Counted from the first letter of the stretch, positions 27,880-37,505 are shown. The stretch is DNA of 64,000 nucleotides from an uncultured Lachnospiraceae bacterium (GCA_910585075.1 CAJUED010000018.1:1-64000), one strand, 5' to 3'. Made by a program: numbers and translations. The notes: a model not told the origin generated them from the letters alone.

Positions 27880-27912
27880 AAAAACCGCAGAGCGGCTTGC
27901 TCTGCGGTTTTT
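27880..27912 (-). terminator. Bidirectional rho-independent terminator after the aldo/keto reductase
   Basis: Perfect 14-bp arms (AAAAACCGCAGAGC and its complement) with a five-base loop and T-runs on both sides, 48 bases after the aldo/keto reductase stop. Confidence 0.9.
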
Positions 27913-27959
27913 ATTGATGTATAAATATACAATGTATGAACATATATTATTATCTTGTT

Positions 27960-29090
27960 TTATCCCTTTGTTTTTTCGTGAAATGCAGCCATCGCTTGGG
28001 AGATTTTAATCTGCTGAGGGCAGACCTTCTCACAACTGTGGCATCCCACACAGGCGGCAGGTCGTTTGTCCTCCGGTATGGTGCCCAGCACCATGGGCGC
28101 AATAAAGCCGCCTCCTGTAAATTCATGTTCATTGTACAGCTCCAACAGCCTTGGAATGTCAAGTCCCTTAGGGCAATGGCTGACGCAGTAGCGGCAGGCG
28201 GTACAGGGAAGCAGACCGTTTAACATTCCCTCCGCCACGGAAAGCAGCGTATCCATTTCTTCCTTACCTAAGGGTTCATTTGTCTCATAGGTTTTCATAT
28301 TTTCTTTCAGCTGATCCATGTTGGACATACCGGAAAGAACCATTTTTACGCTGGGAAGGGCCTGCAAAAACCGAAACGCCCATCCCGGAACCGTCTCCCC
28401 GGGGCGCAGCGCATTTAATTTCTCCACATCAGCCTCCGGCAGTTTTGCAAGACGTCCGCCCCGCAGCGGCTCCATTACCCACACAGGTATGTTGTAGGAA
28501 TCCAGCAGCTCCACCTTGGCCTTTGCATCCTGGAAAGTCCAGTCAAGATAATTGAGCTGAATCTGGCAAAATTCCATGTCAGCCCCATAGGCCTCCAAAA
28601 AGCGCTTCATAACATCATAACTTCCATGAGCGGAAAAACCAAGATGTTTAATCCGTCCGTTTTTCTTCTGTTCCATCAAATACGCATAAATACCGTATTT
28701 CTCGTCCAGATAGGCGTCAATGTTCATTTCGCACACATTGTGGAACAGATAAAAATCAAAATACTCCACGCCGCATTTTTCAAGCTGCTTTTCGAAAATT
28801 TCCTTCACCTTGGGCATATTGGAAAGGTCGTATCCCGGAAATTTGGTAGCAAGATAATAGCTTTCACGTGGATATTTCCCCAAAGCCTTCCCCGTGACAA
28901 TCTCCGAATTACCGGAATGATATCCCCAGGCAGTGTCAAAGTAATTAATGCCATGCTCCTTTGCATAGTCAATCATCTCCTCTGCCGCCGCAAAATCAAT
29001 CCTGGCGTCGTCCCCGTCAATTACCGGCAGACGCATGGCGCCGAGCCCTAAAGCTGATAGCTGTAACCCTTGAAATTCCTGATAAATCAT
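27960..29090 (-). CDS. Aldo/keto reductase with C-terminal 4Fe-4S ferredoxin-like domain
   Basis: A 376-residue protein. The N-terminal TIM barrel carries AKR motifs (ALGLGAMRLP, INYFDTAWGYHSGNSE with catalytic Asp/Tyr, and IKHLGFSAHGS). The last 90 residues add two cysteine clusters, CTACRYCVSHCP and CVGCHSCEKVCP, typical of clostridial AKR/Fe-S fusions that probably exchange electrons with ferredoxin-like partners. AAGGAGG precedes the ATG. The gene stands alone, with a terminator after it. The carbonyl substrate is unknown. A second, diverged member lies at 44281. Confidence 0.88.
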   Translation of the reverse strand: MIYQEFQGLQLSALGLGAMRLPVIDGDDARIDFAAAEEMIDYAKEHGINYFDTAWGYHSGNSEIVTGKALGKYPRESYYLATKFPGYDLSNMPKVKEIFEKQLEKCGVEYFDFYLFHNVCEMNIDAYLDEKYGIYAYLMEQKKNGRIKHLGFSAHGSYDVMKRFLEAYGADMEFCQIQLNYLDWTFQDAKAKVELLDSYNIPVWVMEPLRGGRLAKLPEADVEKLNALRPGETVPGWAFRFLQALPSVKMVLSGMSNMDQLKENMKTYETNEPLGKEEMDTLLSVAEGMLNGLLPCTACRYCVSHCPKGLDIPRLLELYNEHEFTGGGFIAPMVLGTIPEDKRPAACVGCHSCEKVCPQQIKISQAMAAFHEKTKG

Positions 29091-29450
29091 AACAAACCTC
29101 CTTATATTATTTACATATCAATCCCCGCTTTAAAGCCTTTACACGGCGAGACAATGTAAATCCACGCTCCGGGACAAATGCCGGTTCTGCGTCTGCAGTC
29201 ACTTGGCTCGTTGCTCGCCGGAATCAAAACAGATGCAAAGCGCGTTAAGCTTTTCAATATCCACAGGGAAATATCGTTTACTGTTAATTACTTTGATTAT
29301 AACCCTTTCCTGCCTATGACTCAAATACATAAAACATATTGCTGTTCATACCTGAAAGCTATTGAAAAATCCGGAACATGGCTCGCGCAAAGCAGACATG
29401 CAGATGGCGGAAATAAATTTCCGGCCACATTTCGGCGCACATATATAAAA
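29091..29450. other. Non-coding spacer with pairing leader upstream of the aldo/keto reductase
   Basis: No convincing gene. The part near the reductase start has a hairpin, TTTACA (29138-29143) with TGTAAA (29155-29160), whose loop CGGCGAG (29144-29150) is complementary to CTCGCCG at 29214-29220. The remainder up to the flagellin terminator is unremarkable; a plus-strand frame from 29178 runs through the terminator and lacks family features. Confidence 0.4.
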
Positions 29451-29483
29451 GAAATCATCTGTATTTATTTTACAGATGATTTC
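29451..29483 (-). terminator. Terminator of the flagellin-like gene
   Basis: Perfect 13-bp arms (GAAATCATCTGTA and its complement) with a seven-base loop, followed on the minus strand by TTTTATATAT. A weaker hairpin (CACACAAT/ATTGTGTG) lies at 29517-29541. Confidence 0.85.
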
Positions 29484-29584
29484 CAATCGTCATTATTTAA
29501 TCCCGTTCTCTAACACCACACAATGAGTTTATTATTGTGTGAATATGTTATCGACAAAGATGCTCGACCCGCTTCCTGTCCGGC

Positions 29585-30373
29585 TTACATATTTCCAAAC
29601 ATTCTCATAACAAGCGAATTGTCATCCTGCATTTTCCTGCGGAGCATTGACATCCGGTAATCTTTCATGAGCTTCTCGCTCTTTTGTTTGGCAACTGCCT
29701 TGCCGATATCTAAATCCTCAATTCTGCTTCTGGAGGATAGTGCTTCTTCCGAAGCTCCCTTGTTATAGTTATAAGCATGATACATGGCATTGGTTGAAGC
29801 GCCGGTGCTGCTCCTTGCCCTGCTGACCTTTTCCATTGCCGCGTCAATCCTGCCGATATCGAAATCTCCTGTCACATTGTATCCGTCAATCCCAAGGGCT
29901 TTCAAGGTCACATTCTCCATCTTAATGGACATGCCCTCGCCTGCCGAAGGGTTGGATGCAATGTACATATCTGCCATACTGCCGTCAAGCAGCTTCTTTT
30001 CATTGTACTGGGTTCCAACGGCTGTGCCTTCAATATCCTGGAGGAGCTGATCAATTTCTGTCTGGATCATTTCCCTCTCGTCATTTCCGTACATTCCGTT
30101 TGACGCCTTCACACTGAGCTCACGGATTCTCTGCAGGGAATCCTGCATGGTGCCAAGCGCTCCATCCTTAATATTGGCAACGCCGATACCGTCGCTGATA
30201 TTGCCTGCCGCCACGTCAAGACCGTTGCCGTGTCTCTTTAACTTATTTGCAATCGCAAGCCCTGCCGCATCATCAGCCGCGGTCCGGATTCTTTTACCAC
30301 TTGCTATCTTTCCATAAATAGAGTTTGTATTGTAATTTGTGTTATAATTATTGCTGACCGGTGATATTCTCAT
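29585..30373 (-). CDS. Orphan flagellin-like protein
   Basis: A 262-residue protein with flagellin N-terminal D0/D1 features: SGKRIRTAADDAAGLAIANKL, then QDSLQRIRELSVKASNG and the NDEREMIQTEIDQLLQDIEG block. The C-terminal half is only weakly flagellin-like; the terminal helix ends LVMRMFGNM, where canonical flagellins end with a conserved helical D0 segment. The start at 30373 has AGGGAGG upstream; extending it would add a Cys-rich, unrelated stretch. No other flagellar gene is in the window. It has a sigma-A promoter, not a sigma-D one. It could be a minor filament protein, a decoy paralog or a decaying copy. Confidence 0.75.
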   Translation of the reverse strand: MRISPVSNNYNTNYNTNSIYGKIASGKRIRTAADDAAGLAIANKLKRHGNGLDVAAGNISDGIGVANIKDGALGTMQDSLQRIRELSVKASNGMYGNDEREMIQTEIDQLLQDIEGTAVGTQYNEKKLLDGSMADMYIASNPSAGEGMSIKMENVTLKALGIDGYNVTGDFDIGRIDAAMEKVSRARSSTGASTNAMYHAYNYNKGASEEALSSRSRIEDLDIGKAVAKQKSEKLMKDYRMSMLRRKMQDDNSLVMRMFGNM

Positions 30374-30479
30374 AATATACCTCCCTACTGAACAACATCC
30401 GCAAATTTGAACATCAGCTTTCAAGTACTTCTCTCCGTCCAAATCAACATCAGTGCACAACTTCTCCTTTTACAGGTAT

Positions 30480-30508
30480 ATTATACTATACGTTTTTTTG
30501 AAATACAA
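30480..30508 (-). promoter_or_regulatory. Sigma-A promoter of the flagellin-like gene
   Basis: Minus strand TTGTAT (30508-30503), 17-base spacer, TATAAT (30485-30480). Confidence 0.6.
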
Positions 30509-30609
30509 TATATTCCAAAAAATTTAAGGAAATTTTTAGCTGAAATTCTTACTTAGAAATCACACGGAAACCAAATAACTTTTCTGACAAGCGGCCCTTC
30601 TCCAGCCAT

Positions 30610-31029
30610 TTATTCCATTTTTTCCCCGCAGAGCATCCGGACCTGTTCAACCGCTTCCTGTATCAGCTTTCCGGTATTATAGCCGGACACCCCCACAATA
30701 ATGTTATCGCAGTGGTTAAAAGGAATGAAAACCCTTTTAGCGTCGCTCTGGGCAATCGCCTTTGCCATCACAGGCGTTATCTCCCCAAAGAGCGAATCCG
30801 CTATCACAATGCCAATGGGGCCTACTATCACATCCGCCTTCCGGGCTGCAACCACCACCGCATTTTCCCCCGTGGCGCTCTGATCTGCGCCTGCCTTCAG
30901 CATAGCGCTTGTGGCCGCCACATTGGTTCCCACCGCCCATATCACCGCCCCTTTTAAGGACTGCTTCATGGATGAAACCAATTGCCTGCCTATTCCTCCG
31001 CCCTGGGCGTCTACTACAAGTATATTCAT
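30610..31029 (-). CDS. DUF3842 family protein
   Basis: A 139-residue cytoplasmic protein matching the DUF3842 pattern: VVDAQGGGIGRQ at the start, then AVGTNVAATSAML and the GPIGIVIADSLFGEITP segment. The first motif resembles a glycine-rich nucleotide-binding turn. The family is common in Clostridia and its function is unknown. It is transcribed alone, divergent from the acidic coiled-coil gene at 31471. Confidence 0.82.
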   Translation of the reverse strand: MNILVVDAQGGGIGRQLVSSMKQSLKGAVIWAVGTNVAATSAMLKAGADQSATGENAVVVAARKADVIVGPIGIVIADSLFGEITPVMAKAIAQSDAKRVFIPFNHCDNIIVGVSGYNTGKLIQEAVEQVRMLCGEKME

Positions 31030-31470
31030 ATTTCACCCCATTTCCGCCCTGTTTTTTGCGTATATCAAGTTTGTGTCTGCAAAATATCTTACTATAGGAC
31101 TTCTATTTTTAGCAAGCTATATTTTTATAGATAAATACCCGTCAAAGCACAATTTCTCCGGTGCAAATATCCAAAAAGCCCGCCCTGATCGTATCTAAAA
31201 AGAATCCCGCCATCCCTACCCCCATCTTGCGCAGGATTAGTAATACGCATTTTTCAGAAGACATTCTTCTGACATGCTCCGCAAAATTAATATTTGTAAT
31301 ACGGACAAAATGCTTTAAAAAAAGCGCCGGAATGCCGATATATAAACCAAAGATTACGCTATTGGGGAAAGTGATATTTTTTAGCAGTAAAGCTTTGAAC
31401 GGTAAAAGGATTTACCGACTGCAGGATTTACGGCCTGCACCATCTATTTCAGATCAAGGAGGATATCAAC
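31030..31470. other. Divergent spacer with a sigma-D-like promoter
   Basis: No gene seen. On the plus strand TAAA (31316-31319), a 14-base gap and GCCGATAT (31334-31341) match the sigma-D/sigma-28 flagellar promoter pattern, with the exact Bacillus -10 octamer. It would give a leader of about 120 bases before the gene at 31471. AAGGAGG precedes that gene. Confidence 0.45.
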
Positions 31471-32286
31471 ATGGGTATGCGCATCGGTTCCAACAATTCT
31501 AACGTAAGGGTCATAAAATTAAGAAATCCGGACGGCTCCTCGGCGGGCACGGTCCGCATTTCCTCGCCGGGTAAGAAAAAGCTCAAACGGCTGAACTATA
31601 ATTTCAAGGAAATTTCCTCTCAAATATTAACCACGAAAACCTCCGGCGGCGCCAACCGGATTAAAATAAAGGCCCGTCAAAAAGTAGCGATGCTTCAGGG
31701 AAAGCTCACAAACAGCAGCAGCGACTATGATTCAAGAGAACTCCGAATGGCCCTTGTCCATGCTCAGAAAATGGAGCGGATAGCCCGCAAGCGGATGAAG
31801 CACTTAAAGCAGGAGGAACAGGCCAAACGAAACAACTCAGCCCTTGATGAAATCATAGACGAGGAAGAAATTCTTGAACTGGAAAACATGGAGGATGAGG
31901 ACACCTTAGAGCTCACCGAAGAAGAAATGAAAGAACTGATGGAGGAGCTCTCCCAGGAGCTTACCGAACTTATGGAAGAAAGCATGGAAGAATTACAGGA
32001 AGAAATGGGGCTTGACGAGTTGTCCCAGGAGCTGGCCGATTTTTCCTGTGACGACATGTCCCCCGAAGACTTAGAGCAAATGAAGAAAAAGCACAGAGCG
32101 GATGAGCTTAAAGATATTGTGGAAGCGGATATGAAATATCTCAAAGCCATGATCGATAAACTCCTTCATGACCAGCAGGAAGGCAGCAGCGGCGTTTCCC
32201 TGCAGCTCTCCGGTATGGAAGTCCCCGTGGAAGTGTCCCAGGTTCCGGTACCGGTGGAAGGCGGGAATGTGGATGTCAGCCTGTGA
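31471..32286 (+). CDS. Acidic coiled-coil protein of unknown function
   Basis: A 271-residue protein I do not recognise. Residues 1-50 are basic and polar (MGMRIGSNNSNVRVIK, then GTVRISS); 60-120 form a basic helix; 125-215 are extremely Glu-rich helix with heptad-like spacing (ELTEEEMKELMEELSQ); the tail is Val/Pro-rich. There is no signal peptide or membrane segment. Its start motif MRI.SNN resembles that of the flagellin-like protein 1.1 kb away, and a sigma-D-like promoter precedes it, so a link to flagellar or surface functions is possible but unproven. Confidence 0.7.
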   Translation: MGMRIGSNNSNVRVIKLRNPDGSSAGTVRISSPGKKKLKRLNYNFKEISSQILTTKTSGGANRIKIKARQKVAMLQGKLTNSSSDYDSRELRMALVHAQKMERIARKRMKHLKQEEQAKRNNSALDEIIDEEEILELENMEDEDTLELTEEEMKELMEELSQELTELMEESMEELQEEMGLDELSQELADFSCDDMSPEDLEQMKKKHRADELKDIVEADMKYLKAMIDKLLHDQQEGSSGVSLQLSGMEVPVEVSQVPVPVEGGNVDVSL

Positions 32287-32310
32287 TCCTATTCTTTAAA
32301 ATACTCAATA

Positions 32311-32351
32311 AGGGCGGAGTCGTCGCATTTTGTCTGCGTACAATCCGCCCT
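32311..32351. terminator. Hairpin between convergent genes
   Basis: AGGGCGGA (32311-32318) pairs with TCCGCCCT (32344-32351), with an inner CGCA/TGCG stem. No clear T-run, but the position between two convergent stops suits termination of either gene. Confidence 0.5.
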
Positions 32352-32356
32352 AAACC

Positions 32357-35300
32357 TTACCGATACAAAACATAATCCTGCACATTGCGCATAAACCCGC
32401 TTTTCGCAAAAGCCTCTACGGCCTTCTCCGGATATTCTTTCACCACAATCCGTTTCTTCTCCCTGAACATATTCCCTCGCTTATAAGCATCTGTAAACAG
32501 CCCCAAAACCTCCGGCAGTTCATTCTCCTCAAAAACCCGAAGGCTCTTGCCCTGCTTTTCAAAAAGGGCAATCGGCATACCGCCCCGAAGGGCAACTGCT
32601 GTTCCCGGCAGATTCATAAATTCCCTGCCCGGCTCATGAGAAAACAATTTCCCGAAAGGCTGGGCAGGGTCGGACGCGCACAGCCACACCACATCCCTGC
32701 TCGGATGAAGAAGGGCCCCGGTCACACTCCCAAAATCCTTTTTTCTGATAAACTGTGCACCGGAAAGTCCCTTTACGAAATAGCCCCTCCTCACCTGGCC
32801 CGTGTACTCCCAAACCCGCAAAACTGCCAATGCTTCCTGCCAGGAAAGGCCGAAAGCAGCTGCCGTCTCCCGGCACAGAATGAAGTATCTGTCAAAGCAG
32901 CCCTCCATCTGTTCCTCTATGGACACCTGGCTAAGAGGCCGCACCAAATCCCAGCGCCCTGCCTGTAACGCCTTCACCCGGACCCCCACACGTACCCTCG
33001 CCGCCGATTTCCGGGTTTTCTCTCTGTCCAGCCACTGCCGCACCGGCAGAAAGCTGTCCGCGTACACTATCCCCTTTTCCATCAGAGAAAGCAGTGTGTC
33101 ATAAGGAGACTCCCCGTCAGGCAGCACGCCGTTTAGAGCCTGCATAAAGCTGGCACCCCGTCGTAATAATGCCCTGACCAGAATTTCTTCTTTTTCTGAG
33201 AGCGTATCCCAGGGAATTTCAGGTTCCTTATCCCAATCAATCAGTGCTGTCTTGTCAAAACGGACTTTTCCTTTCTCCTCCATATACCAGAAATATTCCC
33301 CTCCCGAAAGAAGCCCATCCAGCAAGCTTTCCTTATAATTTTTTACTCTGGAAGGCAGAAGATAGTCCTCCCAGGCCGCCCCGGGAAAGGCCCAGCCCGA
33401 AAGTGACAGTATCGCCTGTTCGGTACACTCCTGCGGCGGCAGAGGCCGCTGCAAGCGAAGGGCTAAGAGGGCCGCATATGCCGTCCTCGGACAAGTGTCT
33501 ATTTCCTCCCGGAGGCTGCGTAAAGTCTGTGTTCTTGCCCTCCTGTAAAGCAGTGCATGGAAATACCGGATTTCCGTATTCTTCTCATCACCGATTCCTG
33601 ACGCCCCGAAGGTTTCCTCCACACTGGCCGCGTCGCCTCTGCGGCACAGCTCCTCCAATAGTTCCCGGGTCGTTGCTTCCGGCCACCCATATCTTTGCAT
33701 CACCTGGCGCGCCGTAGCCCCGCCCCGATACCGAAGCATCCGTCTGACGATTCGAAGCCCTTCTTCCCCTGCATTTTCCAGTCCGATCTCATATTCTTCC
33801 TGAAACTCCGCTGCAATCCAAAGTCCCTGCTCCAGATAAATCGCCCGGCCCTCCTTTGCCAGCTTCTCCAGCCATTGCACCGGCACATCAATTTCACCTG
33901 CCGTCAAATCTCCCTCTGTCATCAAAAGCGAATGAAGCTGCCTCTCATCCTCAGGCAGTTTTTCCCTTCCCACAGCATGATTGCCGTAACTGATGGACGT
34001 TAGTTCCTTTCTGCCTGGCTGCAACAATTCCTTTTCTTTCTTTAAGGCCTCCTCCACCGCCCCGTAAATTCCCCGGGGCGTGGGCGTATAATCGTACATA
34101 ACAGCCGCTTCCTGGGCCCACTGTAAGGGCAGCGACATAGGAGAAGGTGTCCCCGTATAAATTTCGTGAACCACAATCTCGCCGGCCTGAATTTTCCCAA
34201 GCAATTCCTCCACTCCGGCCACATCCCATATCTGCTCCATGCACTCTCTGAGGGTTTCCCTGATAAGGGGATGCTCCTTTTCCCTGACCACCTGTTCCAG
34301 CATTTCCGCGCTTCTCAGCCGCTGCATCCACAAAGGCTGCCTTCCGTTTTTGCGCACTCCCATCATCAGCGCCCGGCCGCAGTTATAGCGAAAAGCCATG
34401 TTAAAAACCGGTGTTTCCGGAAGGAGGGCGGCAAGAATACTCTGGCATGTCTGCGGGCTCACCCGGCCAAGCAGCCCTTCCGGTATGGTCTCGTCCCCAT
34501 AAGAATAAAGCAGAAAACCGTCGTCCTCGTCAACGCTTCCTATGTTAACGCCCAGTTCTTCCTTGGCAGTCTGGGCCGCAAGCAGTGCTAAAGGCGCATT
34601 GATACGGCGTCCAAAAACAGAATGTATCATCAGCTGGCCGTTGCCCGACTGATCTTTGAAGTGTTCCGCCACAATCACTTTATCGCCGGGCAGAATCCCC
34701 GCCGCTTTAATCTGGCGTTTTAAATATCCGCAGGCAGGACCGGCTGCTGCCTCGTCCAGTCCAAGCCTTAAGAGGGCATCCAAAAGCTTTCCTTCCTCCC
34801 ATGCCTCCTGCAGCATACTTAATATTCGGCCAAAAGCCGCCCCGGTTTCTTTGTCCCGTCCCTTTAACTCCCCTTTCCAGAAAGGAAGGCGTGCTCCCTC
34901 CACAGGCGCCTTTGTGACCGTTACCGTATCCCTGCCGATATTCACCACTTTCCAGGCAAAGGCCCCTAAAATAAAGCGGTCGCCCCTTTGGGTCTCGTAG
35001 ACAAATTCCTCATCGGCCTCTCCCACCTTCACCCCGTCTTCGGTCCGCACCGTGTAAAGCCCTTTATCCGGAATCGTACCGCCTGCTGAAAGCGCAAGCA
35101 TTCTGCCGTAGCCATCTCCCTCCACCCTTTCATGAATTCTGTCATACAAAATCCTGGGGCGGACCGGTACATCTCTCTCATGTTCATAATCTCCCGCCAG
35201 CATACCCAGCACGGATTTTACATCCTCCTTTGTAAGCTCCGCAAAGGGCAAGGCTCTCGGCAGTATTCCCATCACTTCATCCACTTCATAGCTTCCGAAA

Positions 35301-36526
35301 GCCGCCATGGAAACCAGATGCTGGGCCAAAATATCCAAGCAGCCCCTGGGCGGATTCATCCGCTCCACATACCCTTCTCTGGCAAGCTGTGCCGTCATCC
35401 CGCACAGAATGCTCTCCACAGGCGTCCTTGGAAACATATACATCAGACTGGTTCGGCAGGGATTGTGCCCTGCCCGGCCCAACCTCTGCATGGTGCCGGA
35501 AACTGTCCGCGGACATCCTACCTGCAATACCTGGTCAATCTCTCCCACATCAATGCCAAGCTCCATGGAGGAAGTGGCGCAAAGCAGACGCAGGCTTCCC
35601 TGACGCAGCGCCTGTTCCGTCTCCATACGCTGCTCTTTGGAAAGGCTTCCGTGGTGTACCCGGGCAAAATCCTCTCCTCCCAACAGGTTTACATAATATG
35701 CCAGTTTCTCCGCATATCTCCTTCCCTCCACAAAGGCAATTACGCTCCTGCTCCCCTGACAGTATTGATACACAAGGCTGGAAAGCTCCTGCCAGACAGG
35801 GTCCTTCTTTCTCCTGCCGCTGTCCACATAAGAGCCCAGAACCTGTAGCCGAACCTTCTTTTCCATGGAAGGCGCCGCCACAAAAACCGGCTCCGGTGCC
35901 AGATACCGGGCGGCGTCCTCCAGGGGAGATATGGTTGCGGACAGTCCAATCCTCTGTAAATGCCTTTTGCAAAGGGCGTCCAGCCTGGCCAGGGACAACA
36001 TTAAATGAGCCCCCCGCTTTGTGTCAATCAATGCGTGGAGCTCATCTATAATCACCGCCTGTGCCGTCCCCAAAATTTTCTGTCCCGTTTTACTTGTAAG
36101 CATCAGATACAGAGATTCCGGCGTAATAATCAGAATATGCGGCGGCTTTCGTACCATATGGCGCCGCTCCTGACCGGTAGTGTCGCCGGTACGCACGCCC
36201 ACACAGATTTGACTCTCTCCTCCTATACCGGCAAGAGGTTTTCTTAAATTCTCACGGATATCCGAAGCAAGGGATTTAAGCGGAGAAACATAAATCAGTA
36301 ACAGTTCCTGCCTAAGCTCCCCTCTTTCCGCCATCTCCTTAAACCTGTCCAGAAATACCAAAAAGGCGGAAAGAGTCTTTCCCGTTCCTGTAGGCGCAGA
36401 CACCAGCACATGTCCGCCGGATGAGATGGCCGGCCATGCCATGCGCTGTACTGACGTGGGCTCCCCCAAGGTTTCCCGAAACCACTCCGCCGTTTTATTG
36501 TCAAACAATTGCAAGCAATCCTTCAT
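32357..36526 (-). CDS. lhr: Lhr-type DEAD/DEAH-box DNA helicase
   Basis: Large superfamily 2 helicase, 1389 residues, in the Lhr family of repair helicases. Motif I is APTGTGKTLSAFL near residue 45, motif II IIDELHAL, motif III LSATIS, and motif VI QRLGRAGHNP. The Lhr-specific winged-helix and beta-barrel core follow, and the C-terminal 500 residues carry the extended domain (ARQVMQRYGWPEATTRELLEEL). Lhr proteins translocate 3' to 5' on single-stranded DNA and unwind DNA-RNA hybrids (family knowledge). It is read alone. No partner nuclease or phosphoesterase is adjacent, although some bacteria pair the two. Confidence 0.88.
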   Translation of the reverse strand: MKDCLQLFDNKTAEWFRETLGEPTSVQRMAWPAISSGGHVLVSAPTGTGKTLSAFLVFLDRFKEMAERGELRQELLLIYVSPLKSLASDIRENLRKPLAGIGGESQICVGVRTGDTTGQERRHMVRKPPHILIITPESLYLMLTSKTGQKILGTAQAVIIDELHALIDTKRGAHLMLSLARLDALCKRHLQRIGLSATISPLEDAARYLAPEPVFVAAPSMEKKVRLQVLGSYVDSGRRKKDPVWQELSSLVYQYCQGSRSVIAFVEGRRYAEKLAYYVNLLGGEDFARVHHGSLSKEQRMETEQALRQGSLRLLCATSSMELGIDVGEIDQVLQVGCPRTVSGTMQRLGRAGHNPCRTSLMYMFPRTPVESILCGMTAQLAREGYVERMNPPRGCLDILAQHLVSMAAFGSYEVDEVMGILPRALPFAELTKEDVKSVLGMLAGDYEHERDVPVRPRILYDRIHERVEGDGYGRMLALSAGGTIPDKGLYTVRTEDGVKVGEADEEFVYETQRGDRFILGAFAWKVVNIGRDTVTVTKAPVEGARLPFWKGELKGRDKETGAAFGRILSMLQEAWEEGKLLDALLRLGLDEAAAGPACGYLKRQIKAAGILPGDKVIVAEHFKDQSGNGQLMIHSVFGRRINAPLALLAAQTAKEELGVNIGSVDEDDGFLLYSYGDETIPEGLLGRVSPQTCQSILAALLPETPVFNMAFRYNCGRALMMGVRKNGRQPLWMQRLRSAEMLEQVVREKEHPLIRETLRECMEQIWDVAGVEELLGKIQAGEIVVHEIYTGTPSPMSLPLQWAQEAAVMYDYTPTPRGIYGAVEEALKKEKELLQPGRKELTSISYGNHAVGREKLPEDERQLHSLLMTEGDLTAGEIDVPVQWLEKLAKEGRAIYLEQGLWIAAEFQEEYEIGLENAGEEGLRIVRRMLRYRGGATARQVMQRYGWPEATTRELLEELCRRGDAASVEETFGASGIGDEKNTEIRYFHALLYRRARTQTLRSLREEIDTCPRTAYAALLALRLQRPLPPQECTEQAILSLSGWAFPGAAWEDYLLPSRVKNYKESLLDGLLSGGEYFWYMEEKGKVRFDKTALIDWDKEPEIPWDTLSEKEEILVRALLRRGASFMQALNGVLPDGESPYDTLLSLMEKGIVYADSFLPVRQWLDREKTRKSAARVRVGVRVKALQAGRWDLVRPLSQVSIEEQMEGCFDRYFILCRETAAAFGLSWQEALAVLRVWEYTGQVRRGYFVKGLSGAQFIRKKDFGSVTGALLHPSRDVVWLCASDPAQPFGKLFSHEPGREFMNLPGTAVALRGGMPIALFEKQGKSLRVFEENELPEVLGLFTDAYKRGNMFREKKRIVVKEYPEKAVEAFAKSGFMRNVQDYVLYR

Positions 36527-36612
36527 ATTTATAAGCCTTTTCTTCCGTCTTTACTCTGCCATCTGCAAGGCCATGACAGCATACTTCCCATCCGGCCGCC
36601 GGAATTTTCCCT

Positions 36613-37143
36613 CTACAGATAAGTAACCTGTGCATCCGCATTATAAGTATGGGGCGTCTTTTCCACCGCCTTATGCCCCACTGCAAATGCAATTTCATAC
36701 TCATAACCGGCAGGGAACTTCAAAGCATTGGAAAAATACTCCCTTTTTTCTCCCCGGAGCGCATCATATATGCAGCCGATGATCAAATTTCCAAGACCCA
36801 GTTCCTCGGCCACAAGCGCCATGTTTTCCACCGCAATCCCGGCATCTAAGGGGCTCCACTTGTAATCTTTGTCCGCGCTTAATATAATAACCGTGGGCGC
36901 CCCAAAGTAAAAATTCTGAGCCGACTCCGATATTCCCCGCAGCCTGTTCTTTTCATCTTCCAGTTCCTTCAAAATTGGGTTATCACCCTTTAACACCGTA
37001 AAGTGAATTTCCTGCTTATTTGCCGCCGTGGGCGCCTGCAGGCCGGCATGAATCAGACTGTCAAGCTCCGCCGCTGTTAAAGGCTCATTCGTGTATCCCC
37101 TTGTTGAACTGCGTTTTTTTACCGCATCAATTACATTTCCCAT
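36613..37143 (-). CDS. Nitroreductase family protein
   Basis: FMN-dependent NAD(P)H oxidoreductase of 176 residues. The FMN phosphate-binding motif KKRSSTRGY lies near the N-terminus, APTAANKQ is the second flavin contact, and GLGNLIIGCIYD is the conserved C-terminal segment. I set the start at 37143 because GGAGG precedes it; the longer frame begins with no ribosome site. The Lhr helicase gene follows 86 bases downstream on the same strand. Substrate unknown. Confidence 0.88.
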   Translation of the reverse strand: MGNVIDAVKKRSSTRGYTNEPLTAAELDSLIHAGLQAPTAANKQEIHFTVLKGDNPILKELEDEKNRLRGISESAQNFYFGAPTVIILSADKDYKWSPLDAGIAVENMALVAEELGLGNLIIGCIYDALRGEKREYFSNALKFPAGYEYEIAFAVGHKAVEKTPHTYNADAQVTYL

Positions 37144-37244
37144 CTTTTTCCTCCATTTCATTTTGGTTGAATATTTTAACACAAATCAAATATCATATCA
37201 TCCTTACACGCCTGATTTGCATGGCCGGCCTGCTGCCGCAAAAG

Positions 37245-37505
37245 TCAATCTTTCATAAACGCGCTCAATACGTTAACACCGGAGGCCATTTTTTTCAAGT
37301 GCGTAAGCTCTCTCCGCATATAATCCTCCAGCTGTGTAACCTCCTCCTGGGAAAATCCATTGCTTGACATAATCCTGCACTCCGGAATCCTTCCTTCCGC
37401 ACTCCTTACCCCGTCATCAAAGGTCACAAATGCATATTGCCTTCCATCTTTACTGAATACCGGCGATACCGACATATCAAATGCATCTTTCATACCAACC
37501 TCCAT
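37245..37505 (-). CDS. Small conserved hypothetical protein
   Basis: An 86-residue soluble protein of mixed composition. The first half reads as beta strands (VSPVFSKDGRQYAFVTFDDG), the second as helix (SQEEVTQLEDYMRREL, then HLKKMA). I recognise no named family. Two starts are possible, 37505 and 37493, each with GGAGG upstream; the second has the better spacing. It precedes the nitroreductase gene by about 100 bases on the same strand. Confidence 0.7.
   Translation of the reverse strand: MEVGMKDAFDMSVSPVFSKDGRQYAFVTFDDGVRSAEGRIPECRIMSSNGFSQEEVTQLEDYMRRELTHLKKMASGVNVLSAFMKD

Noticed and set aside
29178..29513. A 111-codon plus-strand frame in the spacer before the flagellin terminator
   Set aside because: Runs through the terminator hairpin, lacks a ribosome site and shows no family-like pattern.
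30737..31036. A 99-codon minus-strand frame overlapping DUF3842
   Set aside because: Gly/Arg-rich alternate-frame shadow of the DUF3842 gene.
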